Assembly (NCBI GenBank): GCA_027886185.1
Contig: WOAB01000893.1
Coordinates: forward strand, 3,410,001-3,474,000
Source of the DNA: Rheum nobile
Taxonomy: Eukaryota > Streptophyta > Magnoliopsida > Caryophyllales > Polygonaceae
Length of the DNA stretch: 64,000 nt
Reading direction: 5' to 3'
The notes beneath the pieces are model-generated. The model made no database searches and was not told the origin of the DNA. It was given only the letters and a program-made list of their open reading frames with translations. The position numbers were made by a program, and so were the translations under genes. Position 1 is the stretch's first letter; each line of letters opens with the position of its first letter. Shown here in pieces: positions 1 through 11,703 of the stretch.

Positions 1-1434
1 GGACTGTAAATTCAACGTGGTACCAGAAGGCAATTTAGGCACAAAGAATATGGAGTCTCCTTTAGAATGTATTAGGGTTAATTATTACAATTTCGTTTTA
101 TAAAAAAAGGCAAACATAAAAAAAGCATGAGTGTTCCTGTTGATCTCCATTTACTGTCTTCTCTGTCTCAGTCTCTCTGTTACCATTATTGGTTTCTCTT
201 TCTCCTTCTCTGCACTGCTTCTCGTTTCCTTTGGAATTCAACTGACAACCTGGCTCTGTAAATCGATCTTTTAAAATTGGAGCTTTTCCGCATATTCTCG
301 CTACGAATTCGTAGAGATTTCAGCATTCTGAACAACTAAGAGAAAGAAGAGCTATAACCGAGAGTATGATTCTTCAAATCGATGATCTCCTCTCTTTGTT
401 TTTTCACTTCGTTTACGCTTCTGTTGAGTTTATTTTGTTTTCGCAATTTGATTCGTATTTAGTTAAAGTGTCAGGAACTCGAATCGAGTTGAATGGTGTA
501 TATTCTTCAGGTCATGATTTGGCCTTTTCATGTTCTTTGGTGTCTTTTAGCACGATTCTCTCTTTTTCTTTTTTTCCTTTTCTTTTCGGTTTTGGGATGT
601 GGGGGCAGCGGGTGGGACAGAGGAACTATGATTCAACTTTATTTTGATGTATTATCAAATTTATTGTTGTAGTACGGAAATGTAAAGAAAATATTTCTTT
701 TAATGTTAAAATATCTATAAATGGGTGGGAATATTGGAAGCGATGTTGTTTTTATTTTGATTGTATTGTGTAATCTAGAAATTCGCTTTCCTTTTTCTAT
801 CTTTTTTTCACTCCAGGTTTTTCTGATGTGTAAGTAAAGTAGGCAAAACTCTGAATTTCAGCTTAAAATGCCTAGATTTATGGGCTGCCCAGCTCAGTTT
901 ACTCAATCAGCAAAACAAAATTGTATTTTGAATGGTAATTGCAGTTGGTAGCACTAGATGAAGGTGTGATTTATATTTGAAAAAAGAAAAAAAGAGCTTT
1001 GTGCTAATTTAGGAATATCATCATCATCATGTTAGCTGATCCTGGGCCCTACTAATGCTATAAAAGTTTATCCTAGCTTTACTGAGTATCTTTCTTTCTT
1101 CATTTCTTCTGCTTTGCTTAACATCATTTTTTCCAGTTCTGTTCATGTCTAAATTACTTATTTCCTGAAATGTGTCTATAATCTATATTTACCTTCTTGG
1201 TGTTGCCTTTAGATGGATGGCTGCATAAGTTTCATCTTCTTGTCGAAAAATAAAATTTTAGTGTAACAAGAGAAGCACCATAGCTACCCTCTATATTGGG
1301 ATTGTTTCAGATTCATCTGTAAACAAAACTCTGCTTCAAAAACCTACATGCTTATAGCTAGTTACAAGTGTTTGTGGCATTACTCAATTGGATATTTGAC
1401 TCTCTCACAAGTTATAACATATTGAAGCAGATCA
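1..1434 (+). promoter_or_regulatory. 5' flank, leader exon and leader intron of the CSC1-like gene
   Basis: No coding region is recognised here. A pyrimidine-rich stretch at about 150-240 is followed by a likely untranslated leader exon ending near 363. A GTATG donor at 364 and an AAGCAG acceptor ending at 1430 define a leader intron of about 1.07 kb, leaving only four leader bases before the ATG at 1435. The open frame at 366-647 lies wholly inside this intron and has no recognisable domain. A leader intron in a housekeeping-type gene is plausible, but the transcription start is not determined and no clear TATA box was chosen. Confidence 0.4.
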
Positions 1435-2842
1435 ATGGCAACCCTTGGTGATATATTGGTTGGAGCTGCCATCAACATTCTGACAGCATTCGCCTTCTTT
1501 TTGGCATTTGGCATCCTCCGGATTCAGCCTATAAACGACCGGGTCTACTTTCCGAAATGGTACCTAAGAGGCTTGAGAGGCAGCCCAGTGAGGACAGGGG
1601 CATTTGCTGCCAAGTTTGTAAACTTGGATTTCAGGTCCTATTTGAAATTTCTCAACTGGATGCCCGCCGCCTTACAAATGCCAGAGCCCGAGCTTATACA
1701 ACATGCAGGCTTGGACTCTGCAGTTTACTTGAGGATTTACTTACTAGGGTATACTCCCTTACTTTATCCTCTTGATTGGCCAAGTTGCTATTTAAATTGG
1801 TAGTCCATGATATGCAGGCTTAAAATCTTTATTCCCATTGCAGTCCTTGCTTTTGTGGTCATGGTTCCAGTTAACTGGACAAATGATACGTTGCAACACT
1901 GGGCGAATGGCAAATCAGCGCATTCCAACCTTACTTTCAGTAACATTGATAAGCTCTCTATTTCTAATATTCCAATGAGATCTCCAAGGTATGCTGACTT
2001 GTGCAATCTAAACAAATTTTGTTTGCCAAATCTGAAGTGCTATTGTGTCCATGTCCTTCATTTTCACCTACAAATTTAGAATTGTGAATGTTAACATTGT
2101 GCACCTAATTTCTGCTTGATATATGGACTGCAGATTCTGGACACATATACTAATGGCTTACGCCTTCACAATCTGGACTTGCTATGTACTGAGAAAGGAG
2201 TATGAAATTGTCGCTGCAATGAGATTGCAGTTTCTTGCATCAGAAGGACGGCGGCCAGATCAGTTTACAGTAAGACTTTCTAATTTCTATAGGTGGAACA
2301 TGGAAATATTTTAGAAATTCTTTTTTGTGATTGCTTCTGATGCTAACCATGCTAAAATCATAATCATAACATCAATCTTTCAAGAAAAAGAGCTACTTTA
2401 TGTTCAATTGTACATCTTTCTGCTTATGAGTTGCCTTCCTATATAAAAGAATTCACATTTTGTAGGTACTTGTTAGAAATGTGCCACCGGACCCTGATGA
2501 ACCGGTTTCTGAACTCGTGGAGCACTTCTTCAGAGTCAACCACCCTGATCATTATCTCATTCATCAGGTTTGGAATTTCTGCAACTTCTTGTCTTTTTGG
2601 CTGACGTTTTTTGCTGAAATGTTTGATCATATAGTGGATGAGGTTCACATTCGATGAAGAATCAAACATTGTCCAGTTAATGGGAGCTCATTCTACATAT
2701 TCATTGATTTCTAATTGACAATTGGTATGCAGGTGGTATATAATGCAAATAAGCTTTCTGAGTTGGTAGATAAAAAAAAAAATTGGAAAATTGGCTTGAC
2801 TTCTATTTACTCAAATATGCTAGGAATAAATCCAGAAGACCC

Positions 2843-3138
2843 TGTTACGATCCCAATGGGGCCCCGGCCCGGCCTGCCCAATCCTGGCCCAAAGGGCCAA
2901 GGGCTTCATCCCTCCCCAAGGGGCCCAGGACGCTACAGGGCTACCGGGCCCACTCCGTAACAGGCCTGCAGGCCATACACCCCAACCCTTCGCAGTTGCC
3001 TGCAGGTTGTTGGAGGTGGGATTCGAACCCTGGACCTCTCTTTAACAAGTGGCCTTATCACCACTTGCTAACCAATTACACTGGCCCTTTGGGCCAGGAT
3101 TGGGCAGGCCGGACCGGGGCCCCATTGGGATCGTAACA
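2843..3138. mobile_element. Fold-back (MITE-like) element inserted in exon 5 of the CSC1-like gene
   Basis: The 296-bp segment begins TGTTACGATCCC and ends with its inverse. The terminal inverted repeats are about 57 bp (2843-2899 and 3082-3138) with one mismatch seen. A 5-bp target duplication, GACCC, lies at 2838-2842 and 3139-3143. Removing the element and one copy of the duplication restores the family reading through SRRPT-K into the next exon. The interior is GC-rich and includes a second inner CGTAACA end near 2960, so it may be compound. The superfamily is not recognised: 5-bp duplications with TG..CA ends are unusual for a MITE. Confidence 0.8.
3009..3081 (-). other. tRNA-like (SINE-type) pol III promoter inside the fold-back element
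   Basis: On the minus strand, TGGTTAGCAAGTGG (3061-3074) resembles an A box and GGTTCGAATCC (3019-3029) is a near-perfect B box. They are about 45 bp apart, as in tRNA genes. An anticodon-loop-like TTGTTAA lies between them. The flanks do not pair as an acceptor stem, so this is not a functional tRNA gene. It looks like a tRNA-derived SINE head captured inside an inverted-repeat element. Confidence 0.45.
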
Positions 3139-5927
3139 GACCCACAAGAAAGGTATTGTACGGAGGATGAAAAATAATCTATTCTTGTTAAAAGTAGTTG
3201 CAAATGAAATGGTTACACTTCAAACTCTCTGAACATGCAGACTGGGTTTTTAGGCCTACGGGGGAGGCAAGAAGATGCAATTGATCATTACACATCAGAG
3301 GTTGATAGATTATCAAAGGAAGTAAGTCCTCTTATCCTTTTTGTCATTTCATGATCTTGAAAATGTGTCTTATATTTTAAAATGATTTATGCTTTCTCTT
3401 GCAATCAAGGTAGTTGACAATAACACCTTGCTTATTAGCATTTGTATGGTGCTTTCAGATATCCATTGAAAGAGACACAATAGCAGAGAACCCCAAAGCA
3501 ATCATGCCAGCTGCTTTTGTGTCCTTCAGGAGTCGATGGGGTGCTGCCGTGTGTGCACAAACTCAACAAACAAGAAATCCAACAATATGGTTAACTGAGT
3601 GGGCATCTGAGCCCCGTGACGTGTATTGGAATAACCTGGCAATTCCTTATGTTTCACTCACAGTTAGAAGGCTGATCATTGCTGTGGCTTTCTTTTTCAT
3701 GATTCCGATTGCATTTGTCCAGTCTCTCGCAAACCTGGAGGGAATAGAGAAAGCAATACCCTTTCTCAAGCCCATTATTGAACTGTATGTTAGTCTATGC
3801 TTGGTTTCTGTACAAGTATTCCAAAGTGAGCTGTTTTTGTTGTGTAATTTCTTGTAAGATGCTAAATATCACTTCTCCTTGTGCATGTTTTCAGTAGGCT
3901 AACCAAGGACAGCTAGATAGAATTAGTAATACAAAAATCTCCTCTTTGATTAGTGTAGCAAATGTAAGAATCTGCTCAATTGATCCCTCTTAAACCAATA
4001 TTCAAATATTTAAGAATTTAATACCTAGAACTCCCTTGGAAACTCAGACCAATGTAGGTAAGTGAAAGTGATCTTCTGTTAGGACCATGATTTATGTGTT
4101 TCATGTCTATTGCTTATGATTGTCTCACTTGTGCAGAGGTATTTTCCTTTTAATCATACTAAGTACTAACTAACTAGCACGCATCTCATCACTCCTTCGG
4201 AAGTTCATCAAGTCAGTCATCCAAGGTTTCCTCCCGGGAATTGCTTTGAAGATCTTCCTAATTCTGCTTCCCACCATCTTGATGATAATGTCCAAGTTTG
4301 AAGGATTCATATCGTTATCATCCCTACAGAGAAGATCTGCAACCAGATATTATATTTTCTTATTTGTAAATGTATTTCTCGGGAGCATTATCACAGGAAC
4401 TGCCTTCCAACAGCTGAATAATTTTCTTCATCAGTCTGCAAATGAGTAAGTACCACTCACATATGAATCTGCTCTATAGATCTCTCTCTAACACACCCAC
4501 AAAGTAAAACATTTTGTTACAATATTTTGGTGGATCATTTTCCTTTCCCTGATTCTGCTTGTTAAATTATTCTATTCCATTTTCTAAGCTTGTTCAGCTA
4601 TATGCTTAATGTGTCTTCATATGCATTGACATAAATTTATATGAGAATCTTATTCACTGCATATCCTTATTTTACACTTGAGTTGTGGAATGAAGTAATT
4701 ATAATTTTGTATGCAGCATACCAAAAACAATTGGTGTTTCAATTCCAATGAAGGCAACGTTTTTCATAACTTACACCATGGTAGATGGATGGGCTGGAAT
4801 TGCAGGAGAGATCCTAAGACTAAAGCCATTGGTCATCTATCACCTAAAATGTTTCTTTCTAGTGAAGACTGAAAAGGATAAAGAAGAGGCAATGGACCCG
4901 GGAAGCCTAGAGTTCAGTTCTGGCGAGCCTCAAATTCAGCTTTTGTTTTTTGCTCGGCCTTGTTTATGCTGTGGTTACTCCAACAGTACTTCCTTTCATA
5001 ATAGTATTCTTTGGCCTGGCATATGTCGTTTACCCCGCCATCAGGTATGTTATAAAATTCATGTTAACAAGCTCAACTGTTGCAACGGTAATCTTTGCTA
5101 TCTGGATGGAGAATGACCCCACAGTTGCTTTATTCATCAATCATCTTTATCAAGATGAAATACCAGAAAATAGTAAATCCTGAACCAAAAACTCTTGCAA
5201 AAATGAAGCTAGATCTATCTAGATATTACTTTAATTCTTAGACACAACCACTTTTAGTATCAGTTTATAGCCAAAATTTCATCTAAGAAAATGTCCTGTT
5301 CTTGGAAACAGTGTTAGCTAATCAGAATATATTTTTGTAATATATTAATGCAAGAGAGCTTAGCATTACCATATAACTGTTATGCTAGCAAATATCAATC
5401 GTTCGTGAGAAATTAAGCGGCCTAATATAAGCAGACAGACATGCCATACAATTACAAATTTACAATGGATAGCATTCCTTAAAGTTGTTGATAGATGTAC
5501 TAAAATAATTGATTCTGGTTATGCTCCTCCTAACATGTTTTTTTATGATTGTAGATTATAAATGTCTACAACCAGGAGTATGAGAGTGCTGCATCCTTTT
5601 GGCCTGACGTGCACCGCCGCATAACCGGTGCCTTGGTTGTGTCACAGTTGCTTCTCATGGGATTGTTAAGCACAAAAGAAGCTTCCCAGTCAACTCCCTG
5701 TTTTGACCATATCATTTCATCTATTCGGCAAAGGTCGCTATGAACCTGCTTTTGTTAGATATCCGTTGCAGGTAATCTTAGTAGTAGCTTTGGTATGTTT
5801 ATTAGTACATCGTGATTGATATACCTATACTTTCTGCCTTCACCAAATTGCACATTTATGTGTCATTGTTTGCTTCTATAATGTTTTAAAATGACTTCCT
5901 TCTTTTTCGAATGATCCAACCATTTCG

Positions 5928-6157
5928 AATGTATTTATCATGTGTTTTAAGCGTCACTTACAACTTCCAGGAAGCAATGAGGAAGGACACCCTCAATAAT
6001 TTCTACACCAAATGTATTTATCATGTGTTTTAAGCGTCACTTACAACTTCCAGGAAGCAATGAGGAAGGACACCCTCAATAATTTCTACACCAAATGTAT
6101 TTATCATGTGTTTTAAGCGTCACTTTCAACTTCCAGGAAGCAATGAGGAAGGACACC
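5928..6157 (+). repeat. 83-bp tandem triplication spanning a splice acceptor and exon start
   Basis: Copies start at 5928, 6011 and 6094, exactly 83 bp apart. The third diverges after GGACACC at about 6157, where the true last exon continues. Each unit carries the end of the last intron, a TTCCAG acceptor and the first bases of the last exon, including EAMRKDT codons. Copies 1 and 2 then read into short intron-like sequence. The gene therefore shows three competing acceptors for its last exon; only the third leads into the C-terminal frame ending at 6355. Confidence 0.85.
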
Positions 6158-6355
6158 TTGGAGCGATTCAAGGAACCGAACCTGAACCTGAACCTGAACC
6201 TGAAGAGTTACCTCCAAGATGCATACGTCCACCCTGTGTTTAAACACGACGACAGTGACAGTGACAGCAAAGCTGGCCCAGAGGAGTGGGACCCAGAACC
6301 CGCACTTGTCCCTACAAAAAGGCAATCGAGGAGGGAGGAACACTCCATTGCCTAG

Positions 6356-7200
6356 CTTAAGAAGCTAATCGTCCTCTGCTCTCCTTCCTTGAGGCCAAGA
6401 TTATGTAGCCTTGAGAAATGTTGTATCCACATTTGACATTTCTCTTAAACATACAACTCAGCAAACAAAGCTGAGGTCTAGGAGATCAAGATCTCTGTGA
6501 GATTGAGGCAGAAGAGTGGATCATGTGATTGACTTAGAGCTTTTGGATAGAACACTTTCTCTTAGGTTGCTATTTAGCTAGCTTGATGAAGTATATAAGT
6601 GGTACTAATATTTGTTTGCCTTGCAAGGAAAAGGTTTCTGATCAAATTGAAAATATATGTGCAAGTGTTGGAATGTTTGATGGTAAATCAGCGGTTTGGA
6701 TGGCTGAAATTGTGGTGTAAAAAGCAGGCCGCTTCATGCATTAGGAACGTGGCAATTTGGAAACAATTCAGTAATCCAATGGTGTATGCTACTTTGAAAT
6801 TCTCAAGGTAAATACATGTTTTTTAAAAAATAAAATAATTAAGGAACTCGATCAAACAATTTTGAGATCAAGTGTCTTATGATTCGTATGTAAGACTATA
6901 AGACTTATAAATGGGGCTAAAACATATAATATGAACTAGGTTGATATTGATTTAGGACTTATTCTTGTTAACCAACCCCTAATTGGACTAACCTTTAACA
7001 TTTATTGAGTTAAGAGTGTCATATAGAATACCTCCAATACATTCCAAGGTTAACAAATAATGATCATAAGCTAATCAATTGTGCTAAACAAGGTGCACAC
7101 CTACTCAATCCCAATTGTGCTAAACAAGGTAAACAAACAAATAAAACGAAATTAGGCTGCCCCATAGCATATGATGCGGTGACAAAAACAGACTTGTATT
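6356..7200 (+). other. 3' UTR and flank of the CSC1-like gene
   Basis: No convincing coding sequence is seen. It holds the probable 3' untranslated region of the channel gene and AT-rich flanking DNA. An 18-bp phrase, AATTGTGCTAAACAAGGT, occurs twice near 7078-7135. GTATT at 7196-7200 is the left copy of the target duplication of copia element A. Confidence 0.5.
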
Positions 7201-7420
7201 TGAGAGAGATAGAAGATGAATACTTGAATAATTTATTCATAGGAAGGCTGTTATTTATATTTACAGGGAGGGAGCAGAGGCATGTATCTAGACGTGTACC
7301 TAGGAACCAACATAAGTAATAAATAGCAGACGGATATAAATATAGCAGCAGAAACAAAGTATCCTAGGGAATACTACACAGTTGTAAATAATAATTAGCA
7401 GGCAATAATATTCTCTGACA
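7201..7420 (-). repeat. 3' LTR of copia A
   Basis: This 220-bp direct repeat of 16746-16965 starts TG and ends CA. It differs from its partner at about 12 positions by eye, roughly 5%. Confidence 0.92.
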
Positions 7421-10400
7421 ACCCCCCGCAAGCTTGGCTATACAAATTGGTCATGCCAAGCTTGGATGTGAGCCACTGGAATCTAGCAGGATGAAAGCCT
7501 TTAGTGAGAAGATCAGTCAACTGAAACTCAGAGGAAACATGAGAGATTTGAATAATCCCAGCATTAATCTTCTCCTTGATAAAATGTCTATCAATCTCTA
7601 CATGTTTTGTCTTGTCATGCTGAACCGGATCATGAGCTATGTTGATTGCAGATTTGTTGTCACAGTATAGCTTCATTGGGTCTTCCCATTCGACTTTCAA
7701 ATCATTAAGAATTATTCTCATCCATAGAAGTTCACAAATTCCATGAGCTGCAACACGGAATTCAGCTTCTACACTAGATCTTGCAACAACCCCTTGCTTT
7801 TTACTTCTCCATGCAACCAAATTTCCTCCAAGATAGACACAGTAGCCTGTGGTAGAGCGCCTTGTCACCACATCGCCAGCATAGTCAGCATCCGAGAAAG
7901 CTTCAAGTAGAAGCCCGTCACTCTTGGTGAATAGAATACCTTTTCCTGTAGTACCCTTAAGATATTTGAGTATCCTGTAGGCAGCTTGAAGATGAGATTC
8001 TCTTGGATCATGCATGAATTGGCTAATAGCACTAACGGAGAAGGCTATATCTGGTCTGGTGTGAGCAAGATATATCAGTTTACCACACATTTTCTGGTAC
8101 ATATGCTTGTCCACTGCTGGTTCAGTTTCAGCCTTACCAATCTTTTGTGTAGTCAATGGGTGTGGAGCACGGTTTGCAATTTGTCATACCAGCCTCATGG
8201 AGAATATCCTTTATGTATTTCTGTTGGGAGATAAAAATACCAGACTTGGACCTAGCAACTTCAATACCAAGGAAGTACTTCATTCGTCCTAGCTCCTTTA
8301 CCTCAAATTCACGAGTTAGAATATCCTTCAGACGAGCTTGTTCTGCAGAATCATTTCCAGTCATAATAATATCGTCTATATAGACAAGAAGGATACTTAC
8401 CCCCCTGAGTCATAGTGCATTACAAATAAAGTACGGTCACCCTGACTCTGATAGTATCCAGCGGCACGCATTACCCCTCTAAACCGTCCAAACCACGTCC
8501 GGGGAGATTGTTTGAGACTGTACAAGGCCTTTTTCAGCTTGCACACATGATGAGGTGAGGTAGATGAGAAACTAGGAGGAAGGCTCATGTAGATATCCTC
8601 ATTAAGATACCCATTCAGAAAAGCATTCTTGACATCAAATTGATACAACTCCCAATCATGATGAGTAGCTAGCGACAGAAGGAGACGAACGGTAGCCATT
8701 TTTGCTACTGGAGCAAAAGTTTCCTGCTAATTCAGCCCATAGGTTTGAGTGAAGCCCCGAGCCACAAGTCGAGCTTTATATCGGGCCAAAGAACCATCAG
8801 CATGATATTTCATAGCATACACCCACTTGCAACTAACAACATTGTGACCAGGTGGCCGATCCACCAATTCCCAAGTCTGATTTGCTTCAAGGGCTGCCAT
8901 CTCTTCACTCATAGCTTGGCGCCATTCAGCTGACTGAAATGCTTCTTTGACATTATTAGGAATTCTGATCTGGTCAAGATGAGAAAGGAATTTCTGATGC
9001 GCAGCATAAAATTTATCAAGAGAAGCATAATTAGACAAGGGATAGAGGGGCGTTCTTGTACACGCCCTTGAACCTTTCCGTAGAGCAATGGGCAGATCAA
9101 GCGTCGTTGAGGATGGTGATGCAGCAAGCACAGGGACTGGAGTTGGAGAGGAAGAGGGAACCCGCCGAGAATACACCTTGTTGAACCGAGGAGAGGCAAT
9201 TTGCGAAAGTTCTGGCGGTGATGGTGATGGTTGGGTAGGTTGTTCTGGCATGGGTGATGTGATAGGTTCAGTAGATTGTTCTGCTAAAAAGATGGAAGGC
9301 TAAACAAGTGTAGGACTTTCAGTGGGGCTAAGGACAACTGGCGGAGGAAGGCGTATAGTGGTAGGGACATCTGCTGAAATAGAATTGTCAAGTTCCTGAA
9401 TAGAAGATTCTGAATTAGGATCAGGTGAAGTGCTGTAATATGGGGTATTCTCATCAAAGGAAACATCAGCGCTAACAAAGGTTTGCTTGGTGGTAGGGCA
9501 ATAGCACTTGTAACCCTTCTTGCTGATGGAATAACCAATGAAGATACATTTTTCAGCTCTAGGATCAAGTTTTCCCCGACATGGAGTATGTATATGGACA
9601 AAGGCAGTACATCCAAATATTCGAGGCTCTAACCCATTGGCAATTTGGAGGTGAGGAAAGAAAGATTGAAGGTGGTAAATTAGAGTTTGATATTTCAGAG
9701 TTTTTGAAGGGGTTCGGTTGATCAAGTAGACAGCAGTGAGGGCAGCTTCTCCCCAATAGAACTTTGGGACATTGGACTGAAACATGACAACCCGAGTGAC
9801 ATTCAGGATGTGCCCATTTTTACGCTCAGCTAGGCCATTTTATTGGGGAGTATACACACAAGAGGACTCATGGACAATGCCCTTTTGGATGAAGAAGGAT
9901 GATAGAGTTTGGTTGAAGTAATCTTTGGCATTATCAGATCGGGAGCGCTGAATTGATTTGCCAAATTGGTTAAGAACCATTGCATAAAATACAGGAATGA
10001 TATTGCTAACTTCAGATTTGTGTTTGAGCAAGAACAACCAAGTAACTCGAGTGCAATCATCAATAAGAGTAAGAAACCAGGTACACCCATTTATGTTCTT
10101 GGTAGGCACAGGACCCCAAATATCACTATGGATAAGCTCAAAAGGAAGAAGACATCTTTGATTGCGGTCAGGAAAGGAGACACGTTTATGTTTGGCTTTT
10201 TCACAAGTAGAACAAACAAGACTCTCTGAATTTAAACCAACAAACAAGTCAGGGAACAAGTGCTTCATAAGGGAAAGGGATGAATGGCCAAGGCGATGAT
10301 GTTGGAGCCAAAGATGGGCTGTTTTTGTGTTGCTGAGATGTGCTGAAGCAGTAAGAGGATTCTCCAAGACATAGAGGTCCCCACTTTCTCTACCACGTCC

Positions 10401-11469
10401 AATCATCGTCCCCGAGCCCTGCTCTTGTATAGCACAACCAGAACGAGAAAACACCACACTGCAGTCAAGATCATGAACCAGTTTTTTAACTGAATGAGGC
10501 TGGATGAAAGAGTTGGTATAAATAGAACATCATTCAAAGGCAACAAGGAGAATGCAGTAACATTGCCACTCCCTAGGATAGGAGCTGAAGTTCCATTTGC
10601 AGCAATAAGATGTTTCTGAATTTTAAAAGATTGGTAAGACTTGAGAAGAGAGTTATCATTAGTCATATGATCAGTGGCACCGCTGTCCAGAATCCATTGA
10701 TGACCAGAAGAATGACTTTTTATACCTGTGAGAGCCAAGGACTCGGAGGAGGACGAACCAGATGGACCTTGAAGGGGCTGCAAAACCCCCTGGAGGTGCT
10801 GAATCTCAGCATCAACTTCAGCTGAAGAAGAAGATAAGGAGTTTACTGAAGCGGTGTTTGCTTTCGGCTGAGTGGGCTGTAAAGTAGGTTGTTGTTGAGT
10901 GGCGATGGAAGTCCTCTTTCCAAAATCGCGATTAGGAGGCCTGCCAATAAGATCCCAACATCTCTCATTTGTGTGTCTATGCTTCTTACAGTGGGTACAA
11001 AACAAATCATTGATATCTCTTTTTCCAGATTTCAAAAAAAGAGCCATGCTTTCAGCTGGTGCAGTAGAAGAATGCAGCATAATGTTGCGTCTTGTCTCTT
11101 CCATTCGAATGGTGGCAATATTTTCTTCAAGAGAAGGAAGAGGTTTGGTTCCTAGAACCTGGATTCAAACTTGATCGAATTCCGGATTCAAACCAGCGAG
11201 GAAGATGTAGGAGTGATTCCGATCAACCGAAACACGGAGCAATTCTTGCTCAGCGGGATCTTTCAACACCAAAGATTGAGATAAATCAATCTCTTGCCAG
11301 ATATTCTGCAGAATAGTAGCATACTCTGAAACGGACGTTGAGCCTTGCTTTGTTGAGTAAACCTTCACGGAGAGTTCAAAGAGAGCAGCCTCATCTTGAG
11401 TCTTGCCATAAGAACACTTCAGGAAATTCCAAATTTCCTTTATGGTAGGAAGGAAGATGCAGTTGGTTC
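7395..11469 (-). pseudogene. Decayed gag-pol polyprotein of copia A (main part)
   Basis: Reading down the minus strand from 11469: the C-terminal half of gag (KEIWNFLKCSYGK), a CCHC knuckle CTHCKKHRHTNERC, protease motif DSGATDHM, the integrase HHCC zinc region and core (HSDIWGP, SDNAKDY), then RT with AFLNGYLNEDIYM, and RNase H including SDADYAGD and the copia tail motif DPVQHDKTKHVEIDRHFI. The frame is broken repeatedly, for example by a TAA where VYTPQ should continue into NGLAERKNG near 9840, and by breaks near 9270, 8710 and 8380. It is non-functional but complete in domain order, so decay followed insertion of a full element. Confidence 0.9.
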
Positions 11470-11696
11470 TGTGAGTTGAATTGAGAGGGAAAAACTTGTA
11501 TTCTTCTATTACAACTAGAGAGGGTATTAATACAGAGGGTCTGCTGGGAGAAGACAACAGAAAAGTAAATGTACATAGGGAGTTGTACATGCACAACTTA
11601 CTAGAGAAGTACAACTCTATACATGCACAACTTACTAAATAAATACAACTAAAGTAATAATTAACTTTCTGCAGAGAATAAAGTAATTATCCAACA
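11470..11696 (-). repeat. 3' LTR of copia B
   Basis: This 227-bp direct repeat of 16060-16286 shows about five substitutions, clustered around 11616-11640. Confidence 0.93.
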
Positions 11697-11703
11697 CTCC
11701 CCC

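Larger units (their letters stand above)
1435..6355 (+). pseudogene. CSC1-like / OSCA hyperosmolality-gated calcium channel gene, disrupted
   Basis: The pieces match the plant CSC1-like (OSCA, DUF221/RSN1_7TM) family of plasma-membrane osmosensitive cation channels. Coding exons by GT-AG and phase are about 1435-1748, 1818-1988, 2134-2269, 2466-2567, 2733-3152, 3241-3321, 3459-3784, 4200-4445, 4717-5044, 5555-5771 and 6137-6355. The N-terminus reads MATLGDILVGAAINI and family blocks such as FLPGIALKIFLILLP and GLAYVVY are clear. Lesions: one A too few in an A-tract at about 2771; a 296-bp insertion in exon 5; CG where AG is expected at 4198-4199; one extra base at about 4940; about 17 bp missing near 5698 in exon 10; and an 83-bp repeat array before the last exon. 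An AACCTG microsatellite expands a NLNL tract at about 6179-6203. Some single-base shifts could be sequencing errors, but the insertion and the deletion could not. Confidence 0.85.

Noticed and set aside
366..647. Open frame of 93 codons near the left end
   Set aside because: It lies within the proposed leader intron, is pyrimidine/Phe-rich and has no recognisable domain.
3009..3081. A functional tRNA-Asn gene
   Set aside because: A and B boxes and an anticodon-like loop are present, but the acceptor stem does not pair and the anticodon stem is poor. It is kept only as a tRNA-like promoter.
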